DNA of 64,000 nucleotides from Artemisia argyi (Eukaryota > Streptophyta > Magnoliopsida > Asterales > Asteraceae): positions 80,776,060 to 80,840,059 of the forward strand of contig CM060680.1 of NCBI GenBank assembly GCA_030686995.1, read 5' to 3'. How positions within the stretch are numbered: position 1 is the stretch's first letter; each line of letters starts with the position of its first letter. A model generated the notes under the pieces. That model saw only the letters and a list, made by a program, of their open reading frames with translations, did not search any database and was not told the origin of the DNA. Below, one piece after another: positions 12,578 through 22,345 of the stretch. Made by a program: the position numbers and the translations under genes.

Positions 12578-12735
12578 TCTCGCCGCCAAATAGTTTCTCG
12601 GTCTGCCTAGATCTGGGTCTGACGCCGTCATGTATACTTGTTAGCCTTAAAAGTAATGTTATATTCGGGAATAGCATCTCCTTCTATGTACAAGGTCTAG
12701 TTTAGACAATATGCTAAGTTAGGCTTATATTCTAG

Positions 12736-12768
12736 TATAAATACCCCTCCTAGTCTCAACTAGGAGGG
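12736..12768 (+). promoter_or_regulatory. H core promoter: TATAAATA plus adjacent 9-bp hairpin
   Basis: TATAAATA at 12736-12743, then CCCTCCTAG (12745-12753), 6-nt loop, CTAGGAGGG (12760-12768). The stem is perfect. Position right after TATA is shared with G (52210-52241) although the stem sequence differs. Confidence 0.7.
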
Positions 12769-12865
12769 TTGGATGTCTCATTGTATTTCAAGGTGTGTGT
12801 GGTTTCCTTCTTTCTCTCTCTAGAAAACACACACACCTTCTCTTTCTTGAAGCTAATAATATACC

Positions 12866-12925
12866 ATGTTTACTCTTTATTTCGAGCATCCCCGACCTCC
12901 TGAAAGGTGTTTCTTGGCTATAACA
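12866..12925 (+). other. Short ORF in LTR H, peptide related to that in G LTR
   Basis: ATG at 12866 in context TACCATG opens MFTLYFEHPRPPER, running to the end of the LTR. The ORF in the G LTR (52336) starts MATLLFHNPRPPES. Shared Thr, Leu, Pro and Arg codons differ at synonymous positions (ACT/ACC, CTT/TTG, CCC/CCA, CGA/AGA). In the solo LTR the frame continues into B sequence without meaning. Function unknown. Confidence 0.5.
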
Positions 12926-13276
12926 ATACTCCTTATGCAGGCCGTCACCATATTAACTCTTGACGCCCTTCTTGTGACGCCTTCAGGTTTGCACTGGGTC
13001 GTCATGGATTTTACTCTTGATGCCGTCATGATCTTCCTCTTGACGCCGTCAGGTACTGTTCTCAGCATGGAAAATTAAGTCTTTACCGTTTTCTTCACTT
13101 TTATGCTCTAAAAACGTCCGAATTGCTTCCTTTTCTAGAATTCACTCCCAAAGTACCTAAAATCAGAAAAGGAACGACTTAGGGCAATATTTGATCAAAT
13201 AAATTCAATTCCGGGCTTAAATGACCCCCTAAAAGTGGTTCATTTTTCGCCTCATCATATACCATTACACTTGAGA

Positions 13277-13296
13277 TTTGCTTGTCCTCAAGCAAA
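13277..13296 (-). repeat. TTTGCTTGAGGACAAGCAAA motif before B 3' LTR
   Basis: Perfect 8-bp inverted repeat with loop AGGA (- strand), 19 bp ahead of the 3' LTR. The core GCTTGAGGACAAGC is a known landmark just upstream of the 3' LTR in Tat-type elements. Confidence 0.8.
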
Positions 13297-13841
13297 TGCG
13301 CTTTTATTCTAGTCAAAATACAAGTTAGGGGGCATTTAACACTAATATAAAAGTAATTACAACAAATAATCGTTCCACTAAAGACCAAAGACAAGCACGG
13401 AGGTCATACACTAGCACCTCACAAATAGTGTTTAGATACTCACATCTCTCGGGTGTAATAAAGTAATATCACAATATGGAAATGGAAAACATCTCTCACT
13501 ACCTGTCATAGCAAAATAGATTACTATAGGCTTGGGAAAGGATCAAACCTCCACCACATGGCGTAAGCACCTAGGATAAACTATCAAAGAGGTCTTTTAA
13601 AGGGTTGTAACATTAGGTGTAGGGATATGGAATACACGGTTTTGTTGGATATAGGCAGTCTTTACTGGTGTCGAGTTAACAATCTTGGTTAATTACATGT
13701 ACAATATGGCGTTGCTAAGCCAGGACTAGACTCGACTTAAGCTAATAAATGAAAAATAACAAAAATATAAAATGAACATAGAATGAAAAAGGATGGTAGT
13801 CCGTGTGTTTTTTCTCTTTTTCTATTTTTTTTTTCTTTTTC

Positions 13842-13898
<57 letters not shown>

Positions 13899-15681
13899 AT
13901 ACACTCTTACCCTACCATCCAAAATAATACATCATAGGGAATGAACATTCCCCTTACACTTGAATTTTTACATACTTTACAATAAACTAATCTAATGACT
14001 CGAATTAAGAAAATTAAAACACTTGGAGTACTTTTAAGATTAACGCACATACGGGGGTAATAAATGATGTTTTCCCCATTACTCCATAAAATAAATACTT
14101 TACCCATGAGTCTCAATCGTCCCAAAACAATATGTACAAGGATATGACTCGACTTAGCAACCATGTAATCAATTAGATAATTAACTTAGGGTTTAACAAA
14201 TAACAATAATGCACTAAAGATGAGTGCATACACGGAAGGCTAAGGCGATTTGGGTGTACATTTAAGTGGGGTGTAACAAATTCTTCCTTTAAGTAAAATG
14301 CTTAAAGTTAGGAACGAAAAGATAGGCTTGGAGGGGTGTACTAGGGGTTTCGTGTACTAAAAATGAGTACAACGCTAAGGTGTGGGAAAAATTAGTTGAC
14401 TTAACTAGCCAAGTAATATGACTTTAATGGTCAAGTAATTATGATACGGGTTTAACACAAGGGTGATCCTAATGCCTGTTATCATGTAGTAAATCCTACT
14501 ACACGAATGTAGTCTCACTAGCGGTCTCGGGATGCATCACTAACGCAAGTTCTAGAATCTAAATGCTACCGGTACACTCATAAGCACTAATAGTAAATGT
14601 TTTTCCTATCAAATCTAAAGGCGAACCTCACATATTTGGGTGGAAAATTTTTCTGAATAGTACGGTTTTGTGGTAGTCATACAATCTCCTATCCATGAGA
14701 CGCTTGCTATGGCTAAAGTTTCACTCCTAAATGTTGTAAAAAATTTTAATTTGGCACTAAAATTGCACTAACAAGTATTTCTCATAGTTTTATTACACAT
14801 CTACTATCAAACAAACAAACTCAAGCGAAAGTGTATTTGTAAGGTATCATCATTTTACCCTCCCCTTACACTTGGGATGAACATTGTCCCCAATGTTCAA
14901 GTAAAGAATGTAAAAGTGAAATAAGTAAAAAGAATGAAATCAAATACTCCCCTGATTCGCTCGGTATGGATAATAAGGTGGCCAGGTTAGATCTTCCTCC
15001 AAGAAAATGAATAATCAAAGCTTCCATTCCAGAATAATAATCATCTTCTTGTCATAAATAACCTGTTAAAACCTGAGAAAACAGACAAGGCAACCTTGCA
15101 TAAAATCGGCGGCAATCTACATATGCTAATAAATCCTAGAAAACAAAATAAGATATAATGCTTGTGGAATGATGTTTGCAGATTTCTTGGAGATTGTAAA
15201 ACTAATAATTCAACAAAAACTTTAAGACTCCGTTAGAAAAACAAAACTGGTAAAATTTCCAGATTTTTACACGTGACGCCGTCAAGAGTAAACTCGTGAC
15301 GCCGTCAGAAGTGACCTGCAGAAATTCTTATGTTAAGTTTCCGGAAAATTTCTGGAAAAACTTCGTCCTACTTCCTGGAAAATCCTGCAAAACATCATTA
15401 TGACTCCATACAAGCATTTGACTCTAACAAATACGAATATACATGTTCACTTAGTATTGTGGAGAATCATGATCGGTTTTGTTTCTTAAAAACATATTTG
15501 GGGTTTCTCCTTACACTTATCTTTTGCAAAAATACCTTTGGATGAAGTTAAGACTAAGCAAAACAACAAAGTAAAGTATTTCCACCATTTCAGTTTTGAA
15601 ACATGATCTACCAACAATAAAAATAAAGCATGCATACGGAAGCAAATAAGAAACAAACAAAATAAAAATCACACAAATCAT
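13297..15681 (-). other. Element B interior, noncoding
   Basis: No protein recognised in 2.4 kb. Contains a 51-nt T run (13846-13896) preceded by a C/T-rich stretch, and two TGACGCCGTCA words at 15274-15307. Short open frames here (13907-14164, 15330-15545) resemble nothing I know. Confidence 0.6.
13846..13896. repeat. 51-nt poly(T) run
   Basis: Uninterrupted T run in B interior, downstream of a T/C-rich stretch. Confidence 0.95.
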
Positions 15682-15693
15682 GGGTTGCCTCCC
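15682..15693 (-). other. GGGAGGCAACCC landmark of Athila/Tat elements
   Basis: On the - strand GCTTCTTGGGAGGCAACCCA. This GGGAGGCAACCC word is typical of the region after the ORF in Athila/Tat-type elements (established pattern, from memory). Lies 54 bp downstream of the relic ORF stop. Confidence 0.65.
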
Positions 15694-15746
15694 AAGAAGC
15701 ACTTTTCTTTATTTATGAGTCTTGTAGCTAGACTCAAGGTCATGGG

Positions 15747-16566
15747 TTACCGGGTGTCGCTTATGCTCACATAACCAAGCGTGAGCCATCTAATAGTCGC
15801 CTCATCTTTCTTATAATCATCTCCTAACTCTAAACATCCGCGATAGTATCTTTTATTCTTTTCATGAGTATATTTATGCCCTTTTCTCTTATCATTCTCA
15901 CTTAGCATTTCTATGGGCGGATACCTACTACACTTCTCCATGGAAAAATCCTTGAACCTAGGGTGTGCACGGGGCATTTGGTAGACAAAATCTTCATCCC
16001 CATCCGAGAATGTAATTAACCCTTCCATAAGTTTTTCATCGAGGTTGGTCAACCTTTTGAAAGGTTTTCCAAACACAACTTGGGTTAACTTACTATCAAT
16101 AAATTCTCCTAGATTCTCCATAACCATGAACTCAACAAGATAAGCAAAGCTTCCTACAAACACATGTAATGATATTGCCCCAGCAATAATATTATCTCCT
16201 TTGTATTTTATCTACCATGATTTTATTATATTCATTACGCGAGATTATGTTCATTGGGAGGGATGAGTTAAGGTTGGCATTAAAGCTCCTAAATCCGATC
16301 TTACAAGGAAATTGCATGTTGAATGAACTATCACTCTCAATCCTCGTTCTAGGGTCGACATACCTAAGAGGGTTCGCTTCATTTTCCATTCTATCCTCAT
16401 TAATCACATCACCTAGATCCTCATCGGAGTCTGAATAGTAAAAAGGACTAGCCCTATGGTCATTATCGTGGTCAGACTCCTCCATTTCAGAATTATTGTC
16501 AAAGTGGTGGTTAGGCGATAGGTTAGGTGGGTTCTCATTTTCCACTAAAGGGATTGGGGCGGGCAT
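15747..16566 (-). pseudogene. Retropepsin-like relic of Tat-type element
   Basis: Two open frames on the - strand, 16566-16192 and 16163-15747, join by a one-base shift near 16195. The N-terminal part is acidic (ESDHDNDHRASPFYYSDSDE). Then comes CKIGFRSFNANLNSSLPMNI, which aligns with the active-site strand of Ty3 aspartic proteases, but the catalytic Asp is replaced by Asn (LNSS instead of LDSG-like). The second part has VFVGSFAYLVEFMVMENLGE and LTQVVFGKPFKRLT, matching the later strands (the family ends in VxGRPF/GKPF), and a tail with EKNKRYYRGCLELG known from Asteraceae copies. Catalytically inactive if read correctly. No RT follows. Confidence 0.65.
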
Positions 16567-16580
16567 TTGGAAAATACTTT

Positions 16581-16634
16581 TACCGACACTAAGCTAGATG
16601 TCGAGTTCTTTTACAAGGGTACAACCACTCCCGT
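16581..16634 (-). repeat. 54-bp segment shared with the copia LTR
   Basis: Matches 62907-62960 with a single mismatch, same orientation relative to both elements (both - strand). Flanking sequence is unrelated. Here it sits in the B leader between the primer site and the ORF. Confidence 0.85.
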
Positions 16635-16838
16635 TCGTCGCTTCCTACAACGAAAAACACAAATAACAGGGATCAAACGATCAATGCTATTGTTATCCAT
16701 CGAGTTAATTTACAAACAAAGGAAACAAAGAAATAAGATAGACTAAAGAGAACCTAAAAAATAAAAATAAAATCTTACTAGAAAGGAATCTAGCAAGTAG
16801 ACCTAATAAAAAGAGATTCTAACCTAGACAATAACTAT

Positions 16839-16857
16839 TCCCCGGGCTGCGGTGCCA
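16839..16857 (-). other. Element B primer binding site (tRNA-Asp type)
   Basis: On the - strand TGGCACCGCAGCCCGGGGA, a variant of TGGCGCCGTTGCCGGGGA, complementary to plant tRNA-Asp 3' ends and typical of Tat/Athila elements. Six bases from the LTR end. Confidence 0.75.
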
Positions 16858-16863
16858 AAAACT

Positions 16864-18285
16864 TGATGCGTAGGGATTGCACCAGGCTTTACCTCTCGAG
16901 GGATCTCGAGAAGCTTACAACCCCCACCAGGCAGTGTACCTGATCGATGTTGTATAGTATAATGACAAGTACCGAGGGAATGATCGTTCAGCTAGGAATA
17001 GTGTCGCTAGGATTAGAAAACCTAAAGACTAGATCTAGAGATGAGGGATGATTCTTTTTGTATTTTTTTAGTTTTTTTTTAAAGCAAATAAAAATCTCGG
17101 GATTGAAGGAGTTTGGGCGGAATCAGTTGCTAGTCAACTAACCCAATACTAATGGTGCAATCAAAATAAAATACTGAAAATGAAAATAAACTAAATTATA
17201 CTAAAGTTGTGAGCAATATGTGGGAGAATTGTGTTTACTTAGATTTCACTACTCCCTAGATATCTTTTACAAGTTAATTACTTGTTATAGTTGCATGGAT
17301 GATGGATTGTATTCCTTAATACCATTCATGGGGTGGCGTACTTACTTCCCCAATCCTATGAGCGCCTACTTCACTCCTATGTCGAGCCGGCTAAGAAGCT
17401 CCTAACATGGGATCACTAGAATTTGCTCATGCATTAAATACAACCAATAAAACCTAGTACACATCGGTTCATGTTTCCTAAGACGTTCAAGCATGTTACA
17501 CAATGGAGATCTGCCAGTTTTCTTAAGCCTAACATTGAAATCATTCATCCATTACAACCATAAACAAGTAATTAACATATAATTAACATCTAGGTTTCAT
17601 TACATCTAAGCAAACACAAGATAGATCTAGCCTAGCATGTTGAAATCAAGACAAGCATAAGATATATTCAAACAACACATAGACATATTGAATGAATTAA
17701 GAGAAGACTTATCTCAATTGAACATGAAAGGATTCAAGGGGTGAAAACCCTTGAAAACACTGTAAAATATGACCTAGGGTTTACAAAGTTCGGCCCTAGT
17801 TTTCTCCACACAAGTTCCTCTTTAATGAATGAAAAATAGAAAACTATATATAGATTTTGATAGGTGACGGCGTCAAGAACAAAAGTCTGACGCCGTCATC
17901 TCACCGCCAAATAGTTTCTCGGACTGCCTAGATCTGGGTCTGACGCCGTCATATATACTCCTTATGCAGGCCGTCACCATATTAACTCTTGACGCCCTTC
18001 TTGTGACGCCTTCAGGTTTGCACTGGTCGTCATGGATTTTACTCTTGACGCCGTCATGATCTTCCTCTTGACGCCGTCAGGTACTGTTCTCAGCATGGAA
18101 AATTAAGTCTTTGCCGTTTTCTTTACTTTTATGCTCCAAAAACGTCCGAATTGCTTCCTTTTCCAGAATTCACTCCCAAAGTACCTAAAATCACAAAAGG
18201 AACGATTTAGGGCAATATTTGATCAAATAAATTCAATTCCGGGCTTAAATGACCCCCTAAAAGTGGTTCATTTTTCGCCTCATCA
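16864..18285 (-). repeat. Element B 5' LTR (right, 1.42 kb)
   Basis: Direct repeat of 11553-13257 without insert H. Includes a 12-bp duplication GATCTCGAGAAG-like near 16900 and a cluster of TGACGCCGTCA words from 17865 to 18085. Confidence 0.92.
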
Positions 18286-18907
18286 TAACTAAATAAGTTA
18301 ACATGGGCTTTATTAGCCCGTTAAACTTATTTGATAAGCTGGTCGTATAAGCTCTTGAGTAACATTTTTAGAACATTAAAATGAGCCCAAAGCCAGGCTC
18401 AAACCTTTCGTAAGCCCAATGGATCTCAAAACGTTAATGGACCTTAGTTAAGACTCGTTAAGGCCCATTTAGTGTAAAAAGGACTTTTTAAGCTAATAAG
18501 CAGTTTTTATAAAGTAATTAAGCTATTCTGAACTTATAGAAAAAGTTAAAATGTTAAATTTCAAGTTTGGTGATTTTTGGACTAAATTTGCAAAAATTTC
18601 ATAACCGAGGACTAAAACTGCCAAAATTGCAAACTTTGGATAGAAACTATCAAATCTGAATTTATGAGTTATAAACTGTAATTATTAAAACTTAGAAGTA
18701 ATAAATGTAAATATCGATACTTTTGAACCTGACATGTGAATATATATAACTTCGGACTAACGATGAAAAGTTTATATCGTTAAGGTTAAAACAGTAACTT
18801 TTGTGAAACTTAAGGGGATTTTCTATAATATTATTTTATATATAAGTTATAATAATGTTGAATATATATATGTACATACATTTGACGTAAAAACTTAATA
18901 AATCCAA

Positions 18908-19006
<99 letters not shown>

Positions 19007-20590
19007 GATATAAATATTCGTGTAACTATAATTAATATTTAACGATATAACGATACAATATTCTTTTCTTTTAAACTAACATCATAACACATCGTCTACA
19101 CACTTCGACATATTCTTGATGATTTTCCATCGCACATCGATCATCGATCATTTACACTCACACGTTATATGTATGTATAACTTTGTTCTTGAACTTAAAG
19201 CATTTAAACGAACACGAGTTTTAATCACAACTGAATGACTAATAATCGCGATAAAACTAGATTTAGACTATCAACTAAAACATACCATATCTTTTAGGTT
19301 GTGTGTGAAGCCGTTGCCTTGCATTGTTGAGATTATGTTACTACCACTACTACTGTACTACTAAGGTGAGTCATAGCCTCTACTTTACTTGTTTTACCAT
19401 GGTTTATAAACGTTTTTGGGGGAGATACATGCTTAACTACTGTTTTTACTTTACAAGTATTCATTAACTAGATACATGACTGTATTTCAAATAAACTTTA
19501 CTAGTTTACACATTTTTATATCTCATAAGGGGATACCTGCTATAGACATGATTACAAGTGATTTTTCAACGATATGATATATTTGATCTCTATTGCCTAA
19601 GTTTCCTATTACCAAAAGTCCCCGATCATGCGCCTTAATCACTTGCAGGGTGAACGTAAATAATTGTGGATAGATCTATTAAGGATTGACAATCCCCATT
19701 TGGTCGCTAGAGGAAAGCCACCAAATGCACTTTATTTGATTTCATAGGTTAGTGGTAAATACCTATCTTGAGGGCCACTGTTTTACATCATTATTATGGA
19801 TAATTTTGATGCCTGTTAATCGTTGAGTGTCATGAGCTTAGGGCAATAGAACGGTAATGATGTAGCACTACAATGACTGATGTTAAGGGTGTACAATGCT
19901 GTAGCCCACTATTTTATTAAACTATGAGACTGTGCTCACTATATAGCAGGAAAAACTACTAATAATTGGCAAATGAACTACTATTTTGGGGTTGACCCGA
20001 TTAGGTCAAAGAAACTAATATTTTGGTGTTGTCCTAGTTAGGACAAACGAACTACTATTTTGGTGTTGACCCGGTGAAGGGTAAACCAACGGATTAATTT
20101 GTATTGAATTGATAAGAAAATCACTCATTTTCTAATTAACGATTTAAACTATGAACACTATGGATTTTCTCACACTTAAATTGGATAATCAACTCTTATT
20201 ATAAACACTGTGGACTTATAAACTCTTTGATTTTGGAAATCGATATTCGAAACTATAAACTCTATGAACTCACCAACCTTTGTGTTGACACTTTTAGCAT
20301 GTGTTTTTCTCAGGTAATTAAACAAGAAGGAACTTGAAGGCACGGAATGGGCTTGTAACCCGGCATTGGCTTAAATAAACGTTTTGACACATTTCAAATA
20401 AACTTGTTGTTTAAACTATGAAACATCTTGATATCTCGAATATTTGGTATTTTGAATAAATTAAACTTCAAAGCGTCACTTTTGTGTCGTTTTCTATGAT
20501 TGTGACAAAGATCCTTGAAGTAACACCCAAAAAGTCTTCCGCTGACATTTTTAAGTCTTCCGCTGACGTGATGATTTTGGGGGTTTTACA
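18286..20590 (+). repeat. Element A 3' LTR, second part
   Basis: Continues the LTR interrupted at 11552 and matches 3711-5993. Contains (AT)n at 18910-19005 (longer than in the partner). Ends GATTTTGGGGGTTTTACA. Confidence 0.93.
18910..19005. repeat. (AT)n microsatellite in A 3' LTR
   Basis: About 48 AT units, versus about 37 in the 5' LTR. Confidence 0.95.
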
Positions 20591-20595
20591 ATAAA

Positions 20596-20893
20596 CGTCG
20601 GTGGAAAGAATGACGGATGCATAAAACTCAAGAATGAACCTAGGACAAATAGGCTCGTTGATATCTAGTAGACAATCAAAGTTAATGTTGGCAAGTTCCC
20701 TACGGAGATTGGTTCCTTCTAGAAAGGATGGATCAACGGTTCTACCCTCATGGACATAGTGTTTTTCTAAGGCTTTGAAGATGTTCACTTGATGGGGAGT
20801 AAGATCTTTGGTTTTGTGATGTTTGGGTAGGTAGTGAATGGTGTCTTTGTGGTCATAATGAGTTGCGGGAGGCATGATTATCCCTAGAAACAC
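20596..20893 (-). pseudogene. copia second ORF, N-terminal part
   Basis: Starts at ATG 20893 (MFLGII) or more plausibly at the next ATG, 20875 (MPPATHYDHKDTIHYL). Reads through LEKHYVHEGRTVDPSFL and FILEFYASVILSTDVY, and then runs into element A. The continuation is at 2056-1232. The first 100 codons carry no stop. Gene of unknown function downstream of copia pol, same strand, about 0.8 kb spacer. Confidence 0.7.
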
Positions 20894-21701
20894 AAAATTG
20901 TATATTTTAGTTTAAGTTGATGACAATTGCAATGTGGATATTCTAGTGTGTGCCCATATGCAAACAATGTGGAGGTGCGGTTATCTTGACTCATTTTGAT
21001 GTTCAAAAACGTATTATGATGCAAATTTTCTATAAAACTTAAGATAACCCAAACGCTCCTGATTCAATGTAGCTTCGTTGAATTTACCCAAAAATACATA
21101 TTGGTTATGTATTCCCTTTAGCATTCAAGAGACATTATGCAAGTGATGCTTTAAACATAACGTTTTTGTTTTGTATTTACAATATGAGACGAAAAAATAT
21201 TTGTCCTACTTGTGAGAAATTTTTGCAAGAATTTTACATGGGGTGTTTTAGTAATCATGTACATATCTTAAAAAGATGCAATTCCTAACTATGGAAAACA
21301 TGATTAGTTTAGTTTATCCTACATGATTTGCTTAAGTTAATGCATAACCCCAAGATTTAGGTTTTGTGCAAGAAATAGAATTCCTAGACTCAGATCAGAA
21401 GTATAGTTATGTTTAGAATACTTACAATGATGATTAGAGATCAATGTATATGAAGGTAGGAGCAAATTTTCGTAGTTGTGGATGAGTGGTGAAGTGAATA
21501 GTAGCAGGTTTGAAGTGGTGATATAGAATGGGTAGAGTTTGGTTTAATAAAAAATAAGAAAAAGTTTCTGCAGGTCGCGAATACGGCGGAACCAAATAAA
21601 GGGTTCCGCCCCTAATGTCTCATGGTGCCGCCGCATCAGCAGATGCAAAAATTTTTCCGGATTTTTTTTTGATTTTTGTGATTTTATTCTAACGTTCAGA
21701 A
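20894..21701 (-). other. Spacer between copia pol and second ORF
   Basis: Noncoding on both strands as far as I can see. Holds one copy of the GGCGGAACC hairpin (21585-21610) and a GC-rich patch around it. May be the leader of a subgenomic message for the second ORF (inference). Confidence 0.5.
21585..21610. repeat. GGCGGAACC-N8-GGTTCCGCC inverted repeat, copy 2
   Basis: Stems 21585-21593 and 21602-21610, spacer AAATAAAG (8 nt). Confidence 0.85.
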
Positions 21702-22340
21702 CTACAATGTAGGTTCCATAAGTCCTAATCCAAGCCTAAGGAGGTTAAATGGTTCTCTTTTAAGAGGTTCTGAGAGAATGTCGGCGATGTTGTTTTCGGA
21801 AGAAACTTTTTCTATAGAGATGTTTTCTTTTTGAACATTGTAATGAAGGGAATGATGACGGATTTCAATATGTTTAGTACGAGCATGTTGAACTAGATTC
21901 TTGCTAAGATCTATGGCTCCTTTGTTGTCACAAAGAATGGAGATATCGTTGAGTTGAATTCTGTAGTCGACTAGAGCTTGCTTCATCCAAAGAGCTTGTT
22001 GACATGCTTTTCCGGCCGAGACGTCTTCGGCTTCGGTTGTTGATATAGCGAGAGCCGTTTGTTTCTTAGAGAACCATGAGGCGAGACAATGTGCAATAAA
22101 AGTGCAAGTACCACTTGTACTTTTTCTATCAACATAGTCACCGGCATGGTCCGAGTCGACATACACTATGGTGTCTATTCCCGTTCCTTTAGGATACCAT
22201 AATCCTAAGTGTGTAGTACCCTTAATGTATCTAAAGATCCTTTTTACGGCTTCAAAATGAATTATTTTAGGATCTTCTTGAAAACGAGCACATAGACAAA
22301 CACTAAACGTAATGTCGGGTCTAATAGCCGTGAGGTAAAG
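21702..22340 (-). pseudogene. Ty1/copia pol: end of RT and RNase H
   Basis: Follows directly from the RT part at 32562 once element C is removed (GSL joined to LYLTAIRPDI). RNase H motifs: YVDSDHAGDYVDRKSTSG with the first catalytic Asp, TTEAEDVSAGKACQQALWMK (family TEAEYVAA, so Tyr to Asp) with the catalytic Glu, CDNKGAIDLSKN with the third Asp, and KHIEIRHHSLHYNV near the end. Stops at 21702 after LGLGLMEPTL. No stop codon inside this part, so it decayed little before or after C inserted. Confidence 0.92.
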
Positions 22341-22345
22341 TAGCC

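Larger units (their letters stand above)
12639..12925 (+). mobile_element. Solo LTR H (Ty1/copia type, 287 bp)
   Basis: Absent from the partner LTR of B, which fixes its ends. Starts TGTTAGCC, ends CTATAACA, flanked by perfect TSD ATACT (12634-12638 and 12926-12930). Contains a TATA box, a hairpin and a short ORF that are all paralleled in the 400-bp LTRs of element G, so it is a diverged relative. Youngest layer of the nest. Confidence 0.88.
11553..13257 (-). repeat. Element B 3' LTR (left), carrying solo LTR H
   Basis: 1705 bp; equals the right LTR (1422 bp) once the 287-bp insert H and its TSD are removed. Contains several TGACGCCGTCA words. Confidence 0.9.
11553..18285 (-). mobile_element. 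Element B: Tat/Athila-like Ty3 retrotransposon, non-autonomous
   Basis: 6.7 kb. Ends TGATGCG...CCTCATCA; flanks AAACT (11548-11552) and TAACT (18286-18290), a TSD with one change. On the - strand the order is LTR (18285-16864), tRNA-Asp-type primer site (16857-16839), a leader, a protease-like relic (16566-15747), GGGAGGCAACCC (15693-15682), noncoding sequence, the GCTTGAGGACAAGC motif (13296-13277), LTR (13257-11553). These landmarks are known from Tat/Athila/Ogre elements. There is no RT, RNase H or integrase. Confidence 0.88.
2062..20590 (+). mobile_element. Element A: Ty3/gypsy (Tekay-like) retrotransposon, degenerate, carrying element B
   Basis: Begins TGTAACCTCCC and ends TTTTACA. Flanks are ATAAT (2057-2061) and ATAAA (20591-20595), a TSD with one change. 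The 5' LTR is 2062-5993 and a primer site follows. The interior is 5994-9897; the 3' LTR starts at 9898, is interrupted by B at 11553-18285, and ends at 20590. The net element is about 11.8 kb. The interior keeps a broken gag and small pol relics only; protease, RT and most of integrase are missing. It interrupts the second ORF of the copia element. Confidence 0.93.

Noticed and set aside
12866..13078. 70-codon frame crossing the H/B boundary as one gene
   Set aside because: Only the first 20 codons lie in H and have a relative in G; the rest is B LTR sequence.
13737..13922. Poly-Lys frame on the - strand
   Set aside because: Product of the 51-nt T run.
1232..20893. Second copia ORF as an envelope gene
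   Set aside because: No signal peptide, transmembrane segment or coiled coil visible.
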